DNA of 16,055 nucleotides. Source: SKVL01 sp964559575 (GTDB taxonomy: Bacteria; Patescibacteriota; Minisyncoccia; Phycocordibacterales; CSBR16-193). Positions within the stretch are counted from its first letter, which is position 1. Each line of letters opens with the position of its first letter. The stretch is from assembly GCA_964559575.1 (NCBI GenBank), contig CAZLGQ010000008.1:1-16055 (forward strand), read 5' to 3'. The notes beneath the pieces are model-generated. The model made no database searches, had not been told where the DNA came from, and worked only from the letters and a program-made list of their open reading frames with translations. A program made the position numbers and the translations under genes. Positions 1-5,835 of this stretch are shown in pieces.

Positions 1-60
1 TGGTCATCGAATTTGAAAGTTTCTAATTCATTTCAATCTTTTAACTGAATATACAGAGGC

Positions 61-89
61 TTGATTTTAACTTTTTAATGTAGTAGAGT
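61..89 (+). promoter_or_regulatory. Predicted rplY promoter (leaderless type)
   Basis: A -35-like TTGATT (61-66) and a -10-like TAGAGT (84-89) are separated by 17 bases. The -10 box ends 10 bases before the rplY ATG, so transcription would start within about three bases of the start codon. No Shine-Dalgarno sequence lies between. This is a consensus match by eye only; the -10 is imperfect. Confidence 0.5.
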
Positions 90-99
90 TTAGGGTACT

Positions 100-765
100 A
101 TGGTGGTTTTAAAAACAAAAAGTAGAGAAAAAGGTGAAAATTTAAAAAATCTAAGAAGGGATGGATATATTCCCGCTGTTTATTACGGTCGTACTCAAGA
201 AGCTGTTTCTGTTTCTGTTTTTGCAAAAGATTTTGAAAAGATATGGCGTGATGAAGGTGAGTCTGCAGTTGTTACTTTAGAAGATGAGAAAAAAGGAAAA
301 ATTGATGCATTAATCCATGATGTAGATGTAGATCCGATATATAACAGACCAAGACATGCCGACTTCTATATCTTCGAAGAAGGAAAAACAATAGAGACAA
401 GTGTTCCGGTTGAGTTTGTCGGAGAGTCTCCTTTGGTAAAAAGTCAAAAGGCCATTCTCGTTAAGGTTTTGCGTGAAATTACCGTTGATGCTATGCCTAG
501 AAGTATTCCAAGTCACTTGGATGTTGATGTATCTGTTTTAAGTGATCTTGATGATCAGATTTTGGCAAAAGATATAAAGTTACCCGAAGGTATTGATCTT
601 AAAGAAGACCCTGAAGAGGTTGTTGCGGCCTTAAGTGAGGCTCAAGAGGAAATAGAAGAAGCTGATGAATCTGAAGAAGTTGATTTCTCTTCTATTGAGG
701 TAGAAAAGAAAGGTAAGGAAGAGGAAAAAACAGCAGAAGAAGACACTACTTCTTCTGAGGGTTAG
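100..765 (+). CDS. rplY: 50S ribosomal protein bL25, CTC form
   Basis: This 221-aa protein is the long (CTC/TL5-type) form of bL25, which binds 5S rRNA in the large ribosomal subunit. Residues 1-92 match the L25 domain: the N-terminus MVVLKTKSREKG, the stretch RRDGYIPAVYYG (19-30) and DVDPIYNRPRHADFY (76-90) are typical. Residues 95-185 fit the beta-rich TL5/CTC C-terminal domain. The last 40 residues or so (from about 180) are a strongly acidic, low-complexity tail, common in CTC proteins but of unknown function. The ATG at 100 is preferred because it gives the usual family N-terminus and sits just after a predicted promoter. No Shine-Dalgarno is visible. The gene is followed by a hairpin terminator and appears to be a single-gene unit. 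Identity is secure from the two-domain pattern; the tail is the only variable part. Confidence 0.95.
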   Translation: MVVLKTKSREKGENLKNLRRDGYIPAVYYGRTQEAVSVSVFAKDFEKIWRDEGESAVVTLEDEKKGKIDALIHDVDVDPIYNRPRHADFYIFEEGKTIETSVPVEFVGESPLVKSQKAILVKVLREITVDAMPRSIPSHLDVDVSVLSDLDDQILAKDIKLPEGIDLKEDPEEVVAALSEAQEEIEEADESEEVDFSSIEVEKKGKEEEKTAEEDTTSSEG

Positions 766-768
766 TTG

Positions 769-777
769 TGTTATAAT
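769..777 (+). promoter_or_regulatory. Extended -10 promoter for the transglycosylase gene
   Basis: TGTTATAAT is a perfect TATAAT (772-777) with the TGN extension, four bases after the rplY stop codon. No good -35 is seen at the right distance, which is normal for extended -10 promoters. Transcription would start near 784, giving a leader of about 25 bases. That start falls inside the hairpin that terminates rplY, so the two signals overlap. Confidence 0.5.
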
Positions 778-806
778 AAAGCTATCGGAAGATGTTAGCT
801 TTTTTT
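778..806 (+). terminator. Rho-independent terminator of rplY
   Basis: AAAGCTA (778-784) pairs with TAGCTTT (796-802) around an 11-base loop, and the T run continues to 806. The stem is short and has only two G:C pairs, so termination may be partial. It ends three bases before the next ATG. Confidence 0.5.
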
Positions 807-808
807 AT

Positions 809-2227
809 ATGAATACTAAATTATATTTAATAATAACCTTTTTTCTCGTTTTTATTCTTACGGCTTTTTACGCATATCCTGATATAAAAGATATTTTTGC
901 TCAGTATGATGGAATGACCGAGGATGAACTTCAGGCGGAACTGGAACGTGTTGAAGAACAGAGAAGGGAAGCTATAAAAAAGGAACAGCAACACAGAGCT
1001 GAGGCATCTTCTATTGAGAGAGATATTGCTGTTTTGGAGTCTCAGATAAATCAGGCTCAGTTAAATATTCAAGCTAAAACAATTACCATAAGACAGCTTG
1101 GTGATGATATATATGAAAGAACTCAAACAATAGAAGAGCTTGAAGATGAAATTGAAGATAACCGTAAGCGTTTGGAACATTTACTCAGGGAGAAAAATGA
1201 AATTGATTCGTATTCATTAATGGAGGTTCTTTTAAGTACTAAGAACCTTTCAGAGTTTTTTGTTGATTATAATGACTTTAGTGCCATAAAAGAGTCACTT
1301 CATCAGACATTGGATAATATTCGTTATGCCAGACAGTTAACAGCAGAAGAAAGAGAAGAGTTAAACGATAGAAGGGCTAGAGAGATGGATGCAAGACAGG
1401 TTATTGAAAATGAAAGAGCTTCAATTGAAAGAAAGGAAGCTGAAAAACAAAGACTTTTGGGTATAAGTAGATCTCAGGCACAAGAGTATGAACAGGTAGT
1501 AAAAGAGCGCGAACAGGAGGCGGCGAGAATAAGAAGTGCTTTGTTTGCATTGCGAGATACAGATGATATTCCTTTTGGGGATGCTTTAACTTTTGCAAGG
1601 AGGGCTCAACAGGCAACGGGAGTTAGACCGGCTTTTCTTTTAGGGGTGTTTCAACAGGAATCCGGTCTTCGTGATGGAAGTTTTGGGGTTAATGTAGGAA
1701 CCTGTAACAGACCAGGTGATGATAAAGGTTGGGAGGATATAATGCCGGGGCCGGTTCATTACAGTAACTATGTTTCAAATGGTAGTACCTGTTTAGGTGC
1801 TCAGTCTCCATGTTCTTGGCGTGATGATCAAACTGTTTATCTTGAGTTAATGAGTGAGCTAGGTAGAGATCCTGAAGTTCAACCTCTATCTTGCCCTTGG
1901 GATGGAGGTTGGGGAGGAGCTATGGGTCCGGCTCAGTTTATTCCGACCACATGGCACAGGATGAAAGATAGAATTGCATCGGCCGTAGGTGCCGGTGTGG
2001 CCGATCCGTGGAATCCAGAGCATGCTTTTATGGCTTCAGCTATGTATTTGGCTGATCTTGGTGCAGCGGGAGGTGGATATTCCGCTGAAAGGAACGCTGC
2101 GTGTAGGTACTATTCCGGCTCTCCTTGTACTCCCGGAAGAAGTCCTGCTAATGTTTTTTATGGTGATGGTGTGATGCAAAATGCTGAAAATATACAGAGA
2201 GATATAGATATATTGGATAGTATTTAG
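809..2227 (+). CDS. Secreted or membrane-anchored coiled-coil protein with lytic transglycosylase domain
   Basis: This 472-aa envelope protein probably cleaves peptidoglycan. Residues 4-22 form a hydrophobic N-terminal segment (signal peptide or anchor). Residues about 36-250 are a charged coiled coil; the break SLMEVLLSTKNLSEFF (136-151) is the hallmark turn of EnvC/CwlO/PcsB-type coiled coils. Residues about 255-460 resemble SLT/MltB lytic transglycosylases: FQQESGL (281-287) holds the presumed catalytic Glu284, GGAMGPAQFIPTTW (369-382) is the diagnostic motif, and ACRYYSGSPC (431-440) matches the late A-x-x-Y-Y-x-G motif. Six cysteines (299, 328, 335, 362, 432, 440) lie only in this domain and could form disulfides outside the cytoplasm. 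EnvC-like coiled coils usually carry an M23 peptidase domain or a degenerate LytM activator domain, so the pairing with a transglycosylase is notable. A role in cell division or envelope remodelling is inference. There is no good Shine-Dalgarno; the start is chosen because it gives the hydrophobic N-terminus. Confidence 0.85.
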   Translation: MNTKLYLIITFFLVFILTAFYAYPDIKDIFAQYDGMTEDELQAELERVEEQRREAIKKEQQHRAEASSIERDIAVLESQINQAQLNIQAKTITIRQLGDDIYERTQTIEELEDEIEDNRKRLEHLLREKNEIDSYSLMEVLLSTKNLSEFFVDYNDFSAIKESLHQTLDNIRYARQLTAEEREELNDRRAREMDARQVIENERASIERKEAEKQRLLGISRSQAQEYEQVVKEREQEAARIRSALFALRDTDDIPFGDALTFARRAQQATGVRPAFLLGVFQQESGLRDGSFGVNVGTCNRPGDDKGWEDIMPGPVHYSNYVSNGSTCLGAQSPCSWRDDQTVYLELMSELGRDPEVQPLSCPWDGGWGGAMGPAQFIPTTWHRMKDRIASAVGAGVADPWNPEHAFMASAMYLADLGAAGGGYSAERNAACRYYSGSPCTPGRSPANVFYGDGVMQNAENIQRDIDILDSI

Positions 2228-2299
2228 TTTTATTTATTTGCAAAAAGGTTGGAATTTTGGTAGTGTTTAGGTTAATTTAGTTTCAAAAAAGTTTAGTTT

Positions 2300-2305
2300 T
2301 AATAT
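2300..2305 (+). promoter_or_regulatory. Possible -10 box for rpmE
   Basis: TAATAT ends eight bases before the rpmE ATG; an overlapping TATATT (2303-2308) is an alternative. No clear -35 is seen. The preceding gap (2228-2313) has no evident terminator for the transglycosylase gene, so read-through is possible. It carries an 8-base direct repeat TTTAGTTT (2276-2283 and 2292-2299). In such AT-rich DNA this call is weak. Confidence 0.35.
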
Positions 2306-2313
2306 ATTTAAGT

Positions 2314-2535
2314 ATGAAAAAAGATATACATCCGAAATATAATGACAAGGTAGAGGTTAAATGTGCTTGTGGTAGTACTTTTACTATTGGTTCAACTGTA
2401 CAGGAAATATCTGTAGAGGTTTGTTCTAGTTGCCATCCTTTCTATACCGGACAGGAAAAGATAATGGATACTGCCGGAAGAGTTGATAAGTTCAAGAAAA
2501 GACAGGAAGCTGCAAAAGGTTTAAATAAAAAGTAA
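2314..2535 (+). CDS. rpmE: 50S ribosomal protein bL31, zinc-binding form
   Basis: This 73-aa protein is bL31, which bridges the two ribosomal subunits near the central protuberance. It begins MKKDIHPKYN, the standard family opening. The zinc ligands of the C+ form are all present: Cys17 and Cys19 in CACG, and Cys37 and Cys40 in CSSCHPFYTG. The usual basic C-terminus follows (GRVDKFKKRQ, 55-64). Length is normal. Because this is the zinc-dependent paralogue type, zinc limitation could affect it as in other bacteria, though no regulator site is visible here. It lies just upstream of prfA, a neighbourhood seen in many bacteria, but a long hairpin separates the two genes. No Shine-Dalgarno precedes the ATG, and a -10-like box lies eight bases upstream. 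Confidence 0.95.
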   Translation: MKKDIHPKYNDKVEVKCACGSTFTIGSTVQEISVEVCSSCHPFYTGQEKIMDTAGRVDKFKKRQEAAKGLNKK

Positions 2536-2539
2536 CTTT

Positions 2540-2602
2540 AAAAACTCCGTAAAAGTTAAATTTTGGTATTGTATTACCTGTTTAATTTTTACGGAGTTTT
2601 TT
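2540..2602 (+). terminator. Unusually long terminator-like hairpin between rpmE and prfA
   Basis: Bases 2540-2560 pair with 2581-2601 in an essentially continuous 21-bp stem with one G:T wobble (2555:2586). The GC-rich core is CTCCGT/ACGGAG. The 20-base loop can form an inner GGTA/TACC stem (2565-2568 with 2575-2578). The 3' arm ends in six T's (2597-2602). It starts five bases after the rpmE stop, so a terminator is the simplest reading, but the stem is about twice the usual length. Confidence 0.7.
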
Positions 2603-2609
2603 GTATTCT

Positions 2610-2615
2610 TAAAAT
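2610..2615 (+). promoter_or_regulatory. Possible -10 box for prfA
   Basis: TAAAAT ends six bases before the prfA ATG, which would put the transcription start at or next to the A of the start codon. No convincing -35 is seen, since that position falls in the 3' arm of the hairpin. It fits the leaderless pattern of other genes here. Confidence 0.4.
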
Positions 2616-2621
2616 ATATTT

Positions 2622-3581
2622 ATGAAATTGGAAGATTTTAAAAATAACAAAAAGACAGCTCATTTGGCTTCGGTTTATGAAAGTCTTCAAAATGAAATTG
2701 AGTCTTTAAAAGAGATGGCTCAAAAGGATGATTCTATGAAGGATCTGGTTTCTGAAGAGATGGGATCTTTAGAAGTACAGAAGGAGGAGGTATGGAAGCA
2801 GATGGAGGGCATTATTGAAACTGAAAGAGTCAAGGAGGAAGAGGATGATAAATTTCCTTCAGAGATCGTTTTGGAAATAAGAGCCGGAGCCGGTGGAGAC
2901 GAGGCATCTATTTTTGCGGCTGATTTAGCTTACATGTATGAGAGATACGCAGACGGTAGAGGTTGGAGTTTTAGAACACTTGATACATCTCCTAATGCTG
3001 TCGGGGGTTACAAAGAGGCTTCTTTTGAGGTAAAAGGAAAGGATGTATTTAGAGATCTTCGTTTTGAAACCGGAGTTCATAGAGTACAAAGGATTCCGGA
3101 AACTGAAAGTAAAGGCAGGATACACACTTCAACAGCTTCTGTGGCTATTTTACCTCTGTTTAAGAGAAGTAAAGTTAAAATAAATCCGGCTGATTTGGAT
3201 ATAGGTTTTTCTCGTTCCGGAGGAGCAGGAGGGCAGAATGTGAATAAAGTTGAATCGGCTGTTCATCTTACTCATAAACCAACCGGTATAATGGTTCGCT
3301 GTACTGTAGAGAGAAGTCAGCATAAAAATAAAGAAATGGCTATGAGTATATTACAAGCCAAACTGGAAGAGATGCAAAGAGAAAAAGAAGAAGGTGAGTA
3401 TGCGGATAAAAGAAAGTCTCAGATAGGTACCGGAGATAGATCTGAAAAGATAAGAACTTATAATTTCCCTCAAGACAGAGTAACCGATCATAGGATAAAA
3501 AAGACATGGCATAATGTTGAGGGTATATTGAAAGGAGATATGGATTCTATTATTGATACATATAAAAAAGAACTGGACTGA
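2622..3581 (+). CDS. prfA: Peptide chain release factor 1 (RF1)
   Basis: This 319-aa class I release factor ends translation at UAA and UAG. The peptidyl-tRNA hydrolysis motif GGQ is at 203-205 within SGGAGGQNVNKVESAV. The stop-codon recognition region reads VQRIPETESKGRIHTS (155-170): a PxT tripeptide (PET, 159-161) in the place of the PAT/PVT of well-studied RF1 proteins, and clearly not the SPF of RF2. The stretch EIRAGAGGDEASIFAADL (85-102) is also typical. The protein is about 40 residues shorter than E. coli RF1, mainly in N-terminal domain 1. It stops at TGA; with no in-frame UGA inside any gene of the window, UGA is read as stop, so an RF2 should exist elsewhere in the genome. No Shine-Dalgarno is visible. 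No prmC methylase follows, and gyrB begins after 128 bases. Confidence 0.95.
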   Translation: MKLEDFKNNKKTAHLASVYESLQNEIESLKEMAQKDDSMKDLVSEEMGSLEVQKEEVWKQMEGIIETERVKEEEDDKFPSEIVLEIRAGAGGDEASIFAADLAYMYERYADGRGWSFRTLDTSPNAVGGYKEASFEVKGKDVFRDLRFETGVHRVQRIPETESKGRIHTSTASVAILPLFKRSKVKINPADLDIGFSRSGGAGGQNVNKVESAVHLTHKPTGIMVRCTVERSQHKNKEMAMSILQAKLEEMQREKEEGEYADKRKSQIGTGDRSEKIRTYNFPQDRVTDHRIKKTWHNVEGILKGDMDSIIDTYKKELD

Positions 3582-3599
3582 TTCTTTTAATGGATATCT

Positions 3600-3625
3600 T
3601 TTTAACAGAAGTCAAAGTGTTAAAA
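3600..3625 (+). repeat. Inverted repeat in the prfA-gyrB gap
   Basis: TTTTAACA (3600-3607) and TGTTAAAA (3618-3625) form a perfect 8-base inverted repeat around a 10-base spacer. It lies 23 bases upstream of the gyrB -35. It could be a weak prfA terminator or a protein-binding site; it has only one G:C pair and no T run, so its function is uncertain. Confidence 0.3.
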
Positions 3626-3647
3626 TGTTTCTATTAACCTGTTTTTA

Positions 3648-3677
3648 TTGGAATTAAAAGGATTTTTATAGTATAAT
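3648..3677 (+). promoter_or_regulatory. gyrB promoter
   Basis: TTGGAA (3648-3653), an 18-base spacer and a perfect TATAAT (3672-3677) form the best sigma-70-type promoter on the plus strand here. The predicted start near 3684 leaves a leader of about 26 bases. Confidence 0.6.
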
Positions 3678-3689
3678 AAAGGGGTACTT

Positions 3690-3695
3690 GGAGGT
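3690..3695 (+). promoter_or_regulatory. gyrB ribosome binding site GGAGGT
   Basis: GGAGGT is the only strong Shine-Dalgarno sequence I see before any gene in this window. It lies 14 bases from the ATG, longer than usual. It overlaps a direct repeat, GGTACTT-GGA-GGTACTT (3682-3698), which could also fold weakly through its two GTAC copies. Confidence 0.5.
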
Positions 3696-3709
3696 ACTTA
3701 TTTTTATTT

Positions 3710-5770
3710 ATGGCTTCAAAAGAAAACAAAAAAACATCAAAAAAAGATAACTATACAGCGGAACAGATAACCGTTCTGGAAGGTTTGGAACCGGTGAGAA
3801 GAAGACCGGGTATGTATATCGGAACCACAGGTCCTGATGGACTTCATCATTTAGTTTGGGAGGTTTTTGATAACTCTCGTGATGAAGCTATGGCGGGGTA
3901 TGCCGATGAAATTGAAGTTTCTCTTTTACCTGATAACAAAGTAAGAGTAGTTGATAACGGAAGAGGTATTCCTATAGATAAACACAAACAGACCGGATAT
4001 TCGGCTTTGGAAACCATAATGACCACTCTTCATGCCGGGGGTAAGTTCTCGGGAGACGGGTATAAAGTTTCCGGAGGTCTCCATGGAGTTGGAGTTTCGG
4101 TTGTTAATGCTCTTTCTGTTTACGCTAAAGTTTTAGTTCATAAAGAAAAAGGTGTCTATAGACAGGAGTATAAAAGAGGTGAAAAAAAAGCAAATGTTAA
4201 AAAAATAGGTTCAACGGAGAAAAAAGGAACAGTGGTTGAGTTTCAACCTGACTCTGAGATATTTCCGGAGATATCTTTTGACTGGAAAAAGATAGTTGGA
4301 CACCTTCGTCAACAAGCTTATTTGGTAAAAAAAATGAGAATAACTGTTTTGGATCTAAGAGATGTGGAAAATTTCTCTTATTCTGATTCAGAAACTTTTA
4401 TGTTAAAGGATTTGGTTAAGGATGTTCCTTCTCAAACTTTTTATTTTGAAGGAGGACTTCATTCCATGGTTCGTTTTTATAACAAAACCTTTAAACCTAT
4501 TCATAATAATATATTTTATGTAGAAAAGAACATAAATGAATACGAATCAGTTGAGATATCTTTGCAGTATGTTGATGATATATCTTACAGAATTTTACCT
4601 TTTGCCAATAATATTTATACAGCTGAAGGAGGAACTCATATTACCGGTTTTAAAACGGCACTTACAAGAACTCTAAACAGCTATGCCAGAAAGAATAATT
4701 TAGTAAAAGAAAGTGAAGACAGTTTTACCGGAGATGATGTAATGGAAGGTTTGACCGCTGTAGTCTCTGTTAAACTAAAAGAAATACAGTTTGAAGGTCA
4801 GACAAAATCCAAACTGGGAACAGTAGAGGCTAGAAGTGAAGTTGATTCTGTTTTTTCTGAAAGTTTTGATTCTTTTCTTGAAGAGAATCCTGATGATGCC
4901 AAAGCTATTATACAGAAAGTAACTCTAGCTTTAAAAGCAAGAAAAGCTGCTAAAGCTGCGAAAGAAAGTGTTTTAAGAAAAGGGGCATTGGAAGGAATGA
5001 CTCTTCCCGGAAAGTTGGCTGACTGTCAGAGCGGAACCACTCCTGAAGAAGCCGAGGTTTTTATAGTGGAGGGAGATTCTGCCGGTGGTACCGCAAAAAC
5101 AGGAAGAGACAGAAGAACACAAGCAGTTTTACCTCTCAGGGGAAAGATATTAAATATAGAGAGGGCTAGAATTGATAAAGCTCTAGCTTCTGAGCAAATC
5201 AAGAACATGGTTATTGCTTTAGGTACAGCTATCGGAGACACTTTTGATATTTCCAAGTTGAGGTATCATAAGATAATTATTGCTACCGATGCGGATATTG
5301 ATGGAGCTCACATAAGAACTCTTCTTTTAACACTGTTTTATAGATACTTTAGACCTCTTATAGAAGGAGGGTATGTATATATAGCTATGCCTCCTTTGTA
5401 TAAAATAAAAAAAGGGAAGGAGATAAGTTATGTATATACCGAAAAAGAAAAGGAAGATTTTATTGCCAAATATGAAGGAGAGGTTGTAAATGAAGAAGAT
5501 GAAGAAAATACCGAGGAAACTGAAGAAAAAACAGAACAAAAAAGTTCTTCTAAGAAACTTTCTTTTCAAAGGTATAAAGGTTTGGGAGAGATGAATGCTG
5601 AAGAACTTTGGGAAACTACTATGAATCCTGAAAAGAGAACAGTTAAACAGATAACTATGGAAGATGCAGTTGAAGCTGATGAGATATTTGATATTTTAAT
5701 GGGAACTGATGTTCCTTCCAGAAAACTTTTTATTCAGTCAAATGCTGATAAGGCAAATGTAGATATTTAA
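3710..5770 (+). CDS. gyrB: DNA gyrase subunit B
   Basis: This 686-aa type IIA topoisomerase subunit hydrolyses ATP to drive negative supercoiling with GyrA. The GHKL ATPase carries EVFDNSRDEA (51-60, Glu51 and Asn55), DNGRGIP (82-88) and GGLHGVGVSVVNALS (122-136). The transducer shows QTKSKLG (364-370). The TOPRIM domain has VEGDSAGG (453-460, Glu454) and the acidic triad in TDADIDGAH (526-534: Asp527, Asp529, Asp531). The C-terminal QRYKGLGEMNAEELW (620-634) is the usual gyrase/topo IV ending. It is of the short type without the large insert of enterobacterial GyrB. An acidic, low-complexity insert (about 589-615) sits just before QRYKGLGEM. ParE is the alternative, but CPR genomes normally carry one such enzyme, annotated GyrB. 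It has its own promoter, a leader with GGAGGT, and ends at a strong terminator. Confidence 0.93.
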   Translation: MASKENKKTSKKDNYTAEQITVLEGLEPVRRRPGMYIGTTGPDGLHHLVWEVFDNSRDEAMAGYADEIEVSLLPDNKVRVVDNGRGIPIDKHKQTGYSALETIMTTLHAGGKFSGDGYKVSGGLHGVGVSVVNALSVYAKVLVHKEKGVYRQEYKRGEKKANVKKIGSTEKKGTVVEFQPDSEIFPEISFDWKKIVGHLRQQAYLVKKMRITVLDLRDVENFSYSDSETFMLKDLVKDVPSQTFYFEGGLHSMVRFYNKTFKPIHNNIFYVEKNINEYESVEISLQYVDDISYRILPFANNIYTAEGGTHITGFKTALTRTLNSYARKNNLVKESEDSFTGDDVMEGLTAVVSVKLKEIQFEGQTKSKLGTVEARSEVDSVFSESFDSFLEENPDDAKAIIQKVTLALKARKAAKAAKESVLRKGALEGMTLPGKLADCQSGTTPEEAEVFIVEGDSAGGTAKTGRDRRTQAVLPLRGKILNIERARIDKALASEQIKNMVIALGTAIGDTFDISKLRYHKIIIATDADIDGAHIRTLLLTLFYRYFRPLIEGGYVYIAMPPLYKIKKGKEISYVYTEKEKEDFIAKYEGEVVNEEDEENTEETEEKTEQKSSSKKLSFQRYKGLGEMNAEELWETTMNPEKRTVKQITMEDAVEADEIFDILMGTDVPSRKLFIQSNADKANVDI

Positions 5771-5789
5771 TTTTTACTATTAAAAAATA

Positions 5790-5822
5790 AAAAAACGCAC
5801 ACTTAGTTAGTGTGCGTTTTTT
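5790..5822. terminator. Bidirectional rho-independent terminator, gyrB / thrS
   Basis: CGCACACT (5796-5803) and AGTGTGCG (5809-5816) form a perfect 8-bp GC-rich stem with a 5-base loop. An A run (5790-5795) precedes it and a T run (5817-5822) follows, so it works on both strands. It lies between the convergent gyrB and thrS stop codons. Confidence 0.9.
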
Positions 5823-5835
5823 ACTAAGTTTAAAT

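Noticed and set aside
1..99. Possible 3' end of an upstream gene or an RNA element before rplY
   Set aside because: No coding frame with family resemblance, no stable hairpin and no tRNA-like fold could be made out; only the promoter at 61-89 is supported.
3579..3581. UGA recoding to glycine, as in Gracilibacteria and SR1
   Set aside because: Reading through the prfA TGA would add only three residues before TAA, and no gene in the window has an internal UGA, while glycine is fully served by GGN codons. The standard code fits better.
3559..3589. Hairpin AAAAGAA/TTCTTTT at the 3' end of prfA as a terminator
   Set aside because: The stem is almost all A:T and overlaps the coding end, with no T run of its own after it; too weak to call.
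5327..5569. Open frame of 80 codons on the minus strand inside gyrB, rich in Phe and Ile
   Set aside because: It is antisense to the conserved TOPRIM/C-terminal part of gyrB, is low in complexity from the Lys/Glu-rich sense strand, and has no promoter or ribosome site.
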